Positions 7,004-10,478 of a stretch of 10,478 bases of DNA are shown one piece after another; the stretch's first letter is position 1, and every line of letters begins with the position of its first letter. This stretch comes from Treponema sp. (GTDB taxonomy: Bacteria; Spirochaetota; Spirochaetia; Treponematales; Breznakiellaceae), in contig WQRT01000095.1 of assembly GCA_009786625.1 (NCBI GenBank), positions 1 through 10,478 of the forward strand. The letters are read 5' to 3'. A model generated the notes under the pieces. It did not search any database, was not told the DNA's origin, and saw nothing but the letters and a program-made list of their open reading frames with translations. The position numbers and the translations under genes were made by a program.

Positions 7004-7070
7004 TCTCTGTTAGTGTGGTTCGCGGCTAAAAATTTCTCCGTGTCCTCCGCGAACTCCGAGCCTCTGTGTG
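7004..7070 (+). repeat. Dispersed CTCCGTGTCCTCCGCG-type repeat, right copy, with 8-bp stem
   Basis: The stretch contains CTCTGTTAGTGTGGTTCGCGG, here read as 7004-7025, then TTTCTCCGTGTCCTCCGCG and GAGCCTCTGTGTG. It resembles the CTCTGTG/TCCTCCG-rich non-coding repeats scattered in many environmental bacterial genomes (recollection, not a search). GTTCGCGG (7018-7025) and CCGCGAAC (7047-7054) are perfect complements across 21 bases. Bases 7009-7025 are the inverted partner of 5200-5216. Confidence 0.5.
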
Positions 7071-7088
7071 AAAAAAAAATAACACGCA

Positions 7089-7106
7089 ATGACAGTCACC
7101 GATTTC
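7089..7106 (+). repeat. REP-like motif, copy 1
   Basis: ATGACAGTCACCGATTTC matches copy 3 (7664-7681) closely; adding the upstream ACACGC/ACGCGC, about 23 of 31 bases agree and nearly all differences are transitions. It lies just upstream of the lipoprotein promoter. Confidence 0.45.
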
Positions 7107-7131
7107 GTCCTGTAATATTTTCTAAAACCTC

Positions 7132-7160
7132 TTGTAACAAAATACTATAATTACTATAAT
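7132..7160 (+). promoter_or_regulatory. Promoter of the small lipoprotein gene
   Basis: TTGTAA (7132-7137) and TATAAT (7155-7160) are separated by 17 bases. A second perfect TATAAT (7146-7151) sits 9 bases earlier, so two start sites are possible. Transcription from the downstream box would begin near 7167, giving a leader of about 42 bases that includes the Shine-Dalgarno at 7196-7202. Confidence 0.7.
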
Positions 7161-7208
7161 AAACCAATGGCTGAAAAAACAGTTATAAAAAATATAAGGA
7201 GGAATGTA

Positions 7209-7595
7209 ATGAGAAAAACATTCAAAACTTTATTAATTATCACCATTTTTGTGGTAATGACATTTTCAATGGGTTCTTGCGCTTCCTTTATGGATGAGGT
7301 TGTGTTGGGTACATTTCGGGAATTTGGAAGTGAAATGTCGCAGACTTTTACGCAGACAGTGTCGCTTATCGGTATTTGGCGGTTAGGTGAATTTAGTTGG
7401 TTATTTGACACTAATGGTACAGGTACGATGAGATATACAAATGGCTCATTAAGATTTACATGGACTACAGACGGCGATCAATTATCTATAACAACTGAAG
7501 GCGCCAGCACCCCAATGGTTTATACATTCAGCATAAGAGACAATGAACTTACATTGCGGTCTAATGATTCAAGTATTACATATACCCGCTCGTAG
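7209..7595 (+). CDS. Small beta-rich lipoprotein
   Basis: The product is 128 aa from the ATG at 7209, chosen because AAGGAGG (7196-7202) lies 6 bases upstream and the product then starts with a clean signal peptide (MRKTFKTLLIITIFVVMTFS). An in-frame ATG at 7167 would fall on the predicted transcription start. The lipobox is M21-G22-S23-C24, loose at position -3 as is usual in spirochaetes, so the mature protein is probably lipidated at Cys24. Residues about 47-128 are rich in beta strands with the pattern GIWRLGEFSWLFDTNGTGT, then LRFTWTTDGDQLSI, YTFSIRDNELTL and a terminal YTR. This matches the general plan of small lipocalin-like bacterial lipoproteins (DUF5640-like); I do not recognise a specific family with certainty. 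Ligand and function are unknown. It is monocistronic and convergent with purH. Confidence 0.8.
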   Translation: MRKTFKTLLIITIFVVMTFSMGSCASFMDEVVLGTFREFGSEMSQTFTQTVSLIGIWRLGEFSWLFDTNGTGTMRYTNGSLRFTWTTDGDQLSITTEGASTPMVYTFSIRDNELTLRSNDSSITYTRS

Positions 7596-7611
7596 GCCGG
7601 TAACTGTCACT
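7596..7611 (-). repeat. REP-like motif, copy 2 (inverted)
   Basis: On the minus strand this reads AGTGACAGTTACCGGC, the same motif as copies 1 and 3. It starts right after the lipoprotein stop codon and, with copy 3, forms an inverted pair (CTGTCACT with AGTGACAG) that spans 7596-7681. Confidence 0.45.
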
Positions 7612-7663
7612 TTTTAGTAATAAATTATTCTGATAACTAAAGTTATTGAACCGGTTACGCGCA

Positions 7664-7681
7664 GTGACAGGCATCGGTTTC
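7664..7681 (+). repeat. REP-like motif, copy 3
   Basis: GTGACAGGCATCGGTTTC is in direct orientation to copy 1 and inverted to copy 2. Together with copy 2 it could form a large stem-loop in the convergent lipoprotein/purH spacer. The remainder of 7682-7769 is AT-rich with nothing recognisable. Confidence 0.45.
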
Positions 7682-7769
7682 ATCTGGTTAGGTCTAATGG
7701 TTTTAGAATATTTATGGATGGCAATGTACAATCACCTGCATCATTCATGTTTTGCCTGTTATGTAAAGT

Positions 7770-7795
7770 AAAAAATTTGGATGTAATAAAACATC
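7770..7795 (-). terminator. Possible weak terminator of purH
   Basis: On the minus strand GATGT and ACATC pair around a 6-base loop. The hairpin overlaps the last base of the purH stop codon and is followed by an AAATTTTTT tract. The stem is only 5 bp, so this is a weak candidate. Confidence 0.4.
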
Positions 7796-9411
7796 TAATG
7801 CTTAAAATGCCTCTTCCCTGTAAACACCATCGCAATCCCGAACTTGTCACAGGCTTCAATTGACATTTTGTCGTTGACTGAGCCTCCGGGCTGGATGATG
7901 GCTTTTACGCCGGCGGCGGCCGCAGCTTCGACAATATCGTTAAACGGGAAAAAAGCGTCGGAAGCAAGAACCCTTGCCGGTTCCTTGTCGTTCCAGGGAA
8001 TCTCCGCCGCGGACTCAATTACAGACGCGCCTCTTTCAAGAGCCTGTCTTGCCGGCCAGATGCGGTTTACCTGTCCGCCTCCGATGCCTGTAGCAGCAAG
8101 GTCTTTAACAATGATGATCGCGTTGGATTTTACAAATGTGACAGCTCTCATGCCGAAAATCATGTCGGCGATGTCGCGCTCCTGTACAGATGCTTGTGTG
8201 ACAACTTCCCATTTGTCAAAAAGAGAGCGATCGCTTTGCTGCGTAAGAATGCCGCCGTCAATTGAAATATACTCGTAAGGTTCTTTCGGCGCTTTATCAA
8301 GTTTTATAATGCGGAGATTTTTTTTCTTTTTAAGGATCTCAAGCGCCTCTTCGTCAAAATCCGGAGCCGCAACAATCTCAAGGAAGAGTTCTCCGAACTT
8401 CGCCGCGACAGACGCGTCAACTTTCGCGTTACACGCAATTATTCCGCCGAATATCGATACAGGATCGCAGGCGAACACCTTGTTATAAGCCTCAAGGAGA
8501 GTACCGCCGAGAGCGATTCCGCAGGGAGTGTTGTGTTTAACGGCGGCGCATGAAATTTTCTGTCCGCTTGAATGTGCCGGGACAAACTTGCGTACGTCTT
8601 CTTCTCCCGCGGGCAGTGTTCCGTCTGCCGGAAGTCCGAAAGCGCAGGCGGCTTTCCACGCGACATCAAGGTCTCTTATATTGTTGTAGCCCATTTCCTT
8701 GCCGTGAAGCTGCTTCATTCCACCGAGTACACCGGGACGATCCGCGTTTAAATATAATGCCGCGGATTGATGGCTGTTTTCACCGTAACGCAGCGGCTGT
8801 CCCATTTTTAACGACATCGGCAGGTACGGTGGATATTCCTCTTCAAGCAGAAAACGCGCAATCGCTCCGTCATACGCGGATGTAAGATTAAAGACCTTGC
8901 CCGCGAGACGTTTTCTGAAATCCGCCGAAACATTTCCGTTCTTTAAACCTTCTATCGTTTGCGCGTAATCATCAGGATCAGTCAAGACTATTACATCATT
9001 AAAATTTTTAGCGGCGGAGCGCAGCATACCGGGGCCGCCTATATCAATAAATTCAACTGTTTCTTCAAGCGAAAGCCCTGCTTGAACTTTTTCAAAAAAA
9101 GGATATAGGTTTACGCAAACCACATCGATTGCTTGAAGATTATTTTCTTTTAGGGTGTCAACATGAGATTGAACATCGCGGCGGGCGAGAATTCCTGCGT
9201 GGATTGCCGGATGCAGCGTTTTAACACGTCCGTCAAGACACTCGGGGAACCCTGTTACCTGAGCCACATCTATTACAGGAATATTATTTTCCTGTAAATA
9301 TTTGGAAGTTCCGCCGGTCGAGATTATTTCCCAGCCGCAATTATTTAAAAAAGATGCCAGTTCGATAACGCCGTTTTTGTAAAATACGCTTATAAGTGCT
9401 CGTTTTTTCAT
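7795..9411 (-). CDS. purH: Bifunctional AICAR formyltransferase/IMP cyclohydrolase PurH
   Basis: PurH carries out the last two steps of de novo purine synthesis in the cytoplasm: formylation of AICAR with 10-formyl-tetrahydrofolate to FAICAR, then ring closure to IMP. The 538-aa length is normal. The N-terminal cyclohydrolase (about 1-195) shows STGGT (31-35), TGFPECLDGRVKTLHP (53-68), IDIGGPGMLRSAAKNF (122-137). The C-terminal transformylase (about 200-538) shows RYGENSHQ (208-215), the catalytic KHNTPCG (292-298), VKSNAI (427-432), SDAFFPF (484-490), QPGGS (507-511) and the closing FTGKRHFKH. All key motifs are intact. The start at 9411 has only a weak GAGAG upstream. Base composition is more GC-rich than the flanking accessory genes. 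The gene stands alone, convergent with the lipoprotein gene, and its upstream region carries the large hairpin at 9487-9668, which may lie in its leader. No purine-riboswitch core was seen. Confidence 0.97.
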   Translation of the reverse strand: MKKRALISVFYKNGVIELASFLNNCGWEIISTGGTSKYLQENNIPVIDVAQVTGFPECLDGRVKTLHPAIHAGILARRDVQSHVDTLKENNLQAIDVVCVNLYPFFEKVQAGLSLEETVEFIDIGGPGMLRSAAKNFNDVIVLTDPDDYAQTIEGLKNGNVSADFRKRLAGKVFNLTSAYDGAIARFLLEEEYPPYLPMSLKMGQPLRYGENSHQSAALYLNADRPGVLGGMKQLHGKEMGYNNIRDLDVAWKAACAFGLPADGTLPAGEEDVRKFVPAHSSGQKISCAAVKHNTPCGIALGGTLLEAYNKVFACDPVSIFGGIIACNAKVDASVAAKFGELFLEIVAAPDFDEEALEILKKKKNLRIIKLDKAPKEPYEYISIDGGILTQQSDRSLFDKWEVVTQASVQERDIADMIFGMRAVTFVKSNAIIIVKDLAATGIGGGQVNRIWPARQALERGASVIESAAEIPWNDKEPARVLASDAFFPFNDIVEAAAAAGVKAIIQPGGSVNDKMSIEACDKFGIAMVFTGKRHFKH

Positions 9412-9439
9412 ATTTCTCTCATGTAATTAAATTGCTTGT

Positions 9440-9467
9440 CATTAGCTGTCATACGACATCTTGCCAT
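9440..9467 (-). repeat. Interrupted third copy of the hairpin-end sequence, upstream of purH
   Basis: CATTAGCT (9440-9447) and TGCCAT (9462-9467) together make CATTAGCTTGCCAT, the reverse complement of the left end of the large hairpin (9488-9501), but split by 14 extra bases, GTCATACGACATCT. It can therefore pair with the left arm in competition with the right arm. Confidence 0.55.
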
Positions 9468-9486
9468 TTTAATATATAAATACAAA

Positions 9487-9668
9487 CATGGCAAGCTAAT
9501 GGACTGGGAGCTGGCGAAACCTATACTAAGAGTCTGCCTACGAGCCCTGACCACTAAAATCAATTTTATGATCTTTTATAATATTTTAGAAAGATTTTGT
9601 GGTCAGGTCTCTCCGGCAGGGAACGGTATAAATGGTTTCACCAGCTCCCAGTCCCTTAGCTTGCCATG
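9487..9668. repeat. Long near-perfect hairpin (about 70-bp arms)
   Basis: The left arm (9487-9554) and right arm (9599-9668) are inverted repeats. The outer 35 bases (9487-9521 against 9634-9668) match at 33 of 35. A less well paired middle follows, where both arms keep TATAC and CTGCC, and then CCTGACCAC/GTGGTCAGG closes the stem. Pairing continues into the loop as AAAATC/GATTTT after a one-base bulge, and outside as AATACA/TGTATT after two mismatches. The loop is AT-rich. The possibilities are a MITE-like non-autonomous element, a structured RNA, or a leader structure of purH. No clear target-site duplication was seen. The 9412-9812 gap contains no credible gene; it holds this hairpin and related short repeats. 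Confidence 0.8.
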
Positions 9669-9693
9669 CGTGTATTGTTTAACTTCACCACAT

Positions 9694-9713
9694 TTAGCGT
9701 CGTTATGCGACAT
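9694..9713 (+). repeat. Right flanking direct repeat of the hairpin region
   Basis: TTAGCGTCGTTATGCGACAT resembles TTAGCTGTCATACGACAT at 9442-9459 with two single-base gaps and transition differences. The pair brackets the long hairpin. GTCG-TTATG-CGAC within it is a small hairpin of its own. A few bases further on, AGTGCCTGATACCGTGACT (9732-9750) faintly resembles the GTGACAG REP-like motif. Confidence 0.4.
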
Positions 9714-9767
9714 GGTATACTAGGCGATTTTAGTGCCTGATACCGTGACTTTTATTTTAATACCTGA

Positions 9768-9797
9768 TTTACATTTTTCTTGAAAAAATACTATAAT
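9768..9797 (+). promoter_or_regulatory. Promoter of the PBECR-like gene
   Basis: TTTACA (9768-9773) and TATAAT (9792-9797) are separated by 18 bases. The sequence around the -10, AAAATACTATAATTA (9785-9799), is identical over 15 bases to 7139-7153 upstream of the lipoprotein gene. Transcription should start near 9804, leaving only about 9 bases before the ATG and no Shine-Dalgarno. Confidence 0.6.
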
Positions 9798-9812
9798 TAA
9801 AAAGACAAAAAA

Positions 9813-10322
9813 ATGAAACAACAGACAGATATTGAAAATATTACAGATTTAATAAACAGATTAACAGAAAAATTGGACACAATGTCAGTTCCCATTGATG
9901 AAAGGAAATTCTCTATGGATGAGTACAGAAAGGTATTTCCTCGAGGATCAGTAAAAACCCCTATTGGAGAAGTAAAAATTGGAAAAAATCAATTTTCAAA
10001 ACTTGCAGAAAAGGATAATGGAAAACGACAGGGATTAATCGGAGCAATGTATCAAACTTTATCCGATCCTATTGTAATAATTCAAGAAGAAGAGAATGGA
10101 AGAAGCGCGTATATTTTTATCAAATCATTTAAAATAGACGGCAAAACCGATATCATTGTTTCAGTAGTGGTAACGATAGAAGATCAAAAAGTGGCAATAT
10201 CCACTTATAAACGTAAAAAACGTGAAGTAATAAGTAAAATAAAAAAGGCTGGTGTCATGACTTATGAAAAAAGCCACGGGACCAGCCCGACGAACGGGAT
10301 AGACCCGCCATCTTTAATATAA
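9813..10322 (+). CDS. PBECR-like (phage-associated Barnase/EndoU/ColicinE5/RelE-fold) putative RNase
   Basis: The product is 169 aa, with no signal peptide or membrane segment. Residues 1-30 look helical. Residues about 40-152 have the sequence plan I associate with phage-type PBECR nuclease-like domains: FPRGSVKTPIGEVKIGKNQF (42-61), then QTLSDPIVIIQEE (81-93), YIFIKSF (100-106), a strand DIIVSVVVTI (113-122) and the block VAISTYKRKKREVISKIKKAG (127-147, in part ISTYKRKK). In phages such domains often form the toxic C-terminus of MuF-like head proteins, but here the domain stands alone. Assignment is from pattern memory and is moderate; catalytic residues cannot be named safely. The gene has its own promoter, no Shine-Dalgarno, no recognisable antitoxin beside it, and is followed 55 bp later by an IS256-family end. 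It may be a phage-derived toxin remnant or a stand-alone effector. Confidence 0.6.
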   Translation: MKQQTDIENITDLINRLTEKLDTMSVPIDERKFSMDEYRKVFPRGSVKTPIGEVKIGKNQFSKLAEKDNGKRQGLIGAMYQTLSDPIVIIQEEENGRSAYIFIKSFKIDGKTDIIVSVVVTIEDQKVAISTYKRKKREVISKIKKAGVMTYEKSHGTSPTNGIDPPSLI

Positions 10323-10377
10323 CCTAATATTTATAAACTGTCAATGAAATTATAAATCACCGGTTTTAATAGCATTT

Positions 10378-10478
10378 GAGCCTGTCCGATTTAATGTGTA
10401 AATGACAGAATATCATAAGAACGGAACCCGTTCTTTTCCAAACTCAATGGCGAGTTGATTTAACGCTCGCCCCCAATC
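10378..10478 (-). mobile_element. End of an IS256-family insertion sequence (truncated by the window)
   Basis: The segment holds the transposase C-terminus followed by a probable terminal inverted repeat at 10378-10408 (GAGCCTGTCCGATTTAATG, then TGTAAATGACAG), which resembles the gag/ctgtnc...tgtgtaa ends of IS256-family elements. The other end is outside the window, so target duplication cannot be checked. The outer boundary is placed at about 10378 and could be off by a few bases. Confidence 0.7.
10413..10478 (-). CDS. IS256 (Mutator-type) family transposase, C-terminal fragment
   Basis: The minus strand is open from the right edge to TGA at 10415-10413 and encodes 21 residues, DWGRALNQLAIEFGKERVP plus FL. 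The W-x-x-ALNQLAI-x-F signature is the conserved C-terminal end of IS256/Mutator DDE transposases. Only the end of the gene is in the window, so whether the element is intact cannot be told. Confidence 0.8.
   Translation of the reverse strand, partial: DWGRALNQLAIEFGKERVPFL

Noticed and set aside
7167..7208. An earlier ATG start for the lipoprotein
   Set aside because: It coincides with the predicted transcription start, has no ribosome binding site, and would bury the signal peptide.
9487..9713. Integron attC site
   Set aside because: The hairpin ends do not carry the RYYYAAC and GTTRRRY core boxes in the right places; GTTTAAC and GTTATGC nearby do not fit, and no cassette array or integrase is present.
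9436..9723. A 95-codon open frame across the long hairpin
   Set aside because: It runs through both arms of the inverted repeat, lacks a ribosome binding site and protein-like composition, and arises from the repeat itself.
9412..9812. Purine (PurR-type or adenine/guanine) riboswitch before purH
   Set aside because: The conserved purine-aptamer core sequences are not present; the structure seen is one long inverted repeat.
10285..10298. CCCG/CGGG hairpin near the end of the PBECR-like gene as a terminator
   Set aside because: It is inside the coding region, has only a 4-bp stem and no T-tract.

Overview
The window looks like a chromosomal accessory stretch from a spirochaete, most likely Treponema. 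This is inferred from several features: a secreted caspase/FGE-sulfatase fusion, a small lipoprotein with a loose spirochaetal-type lipobox, ankyrin/TPR paralogues, and an AT-rich background with sharp GC-rich patches. No rRNA, tRNA or CRISPR array was seen, so the taxonomy rests on gene content alone.

Layout. (1) Bases 1-4521, minus strand: a three-gene operon. It starts with a 604-aa TPR/ankyrin protein, continues with a Sel1/TPR-DUF1963 protein, and ends with a second, shorter TPR/ankyrin protein that runs off the left edge. The first and third genes are clear paralogues. (2) 4522-5324: a divergent spacer, a YvbK-like GNAT acetyltransferase that appears to be transcribed leaderless, and a spacer carrying one copy of a dispersed repeat. 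(3) 5325-6941: an exported caspase-like protease joined by a Pro/Ala linker to a C-type-lectin-like FGE-sulfatase domain. Its last 46 codons look like the variable region of a diversity-generating retroelement (DGR). A hairpin and an inverted copy of the dispersed repeat follow. (4) 7209-7595: a small lipoprotein gene with a strong promoter, flanked by REP-like GTGACAG motifs. (5) 7795-9411, minus strand: purH, the one clear housekeeping gene. (6) 9412-9812: no gene. It holds a very long near-perfect hairpin and related repeats upstream of purH. (7) 9813-10322: a free-standing protein resembling the PBECR phage-associated RNase fold, followed by the end of an IS256-family insertion sequence at the right edge.

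How the parts fit. purH makes IMP in the last two steps of purine synthesis and is unrelated to its neighbours. The ankyrin/DUF1963 operon resembles the immunity or accessory side of polymorphic toxin loci, but no toxin is visible next to it. The most interesting signal is the C-terminus of the caspase/FGE gene. Arginine codons switch from all AGA/AGG to all CGN, and 15 of 16 presumed ligand-facing residues use NNC or NNT codons. This is the signature left when a DGR template rich in AAC/AAT has been copied in with adenine-specific mutagenesis. No reverse transcriptase, Avd or template repeat lies inside the window, so the DGR would have to act from elsewhere.
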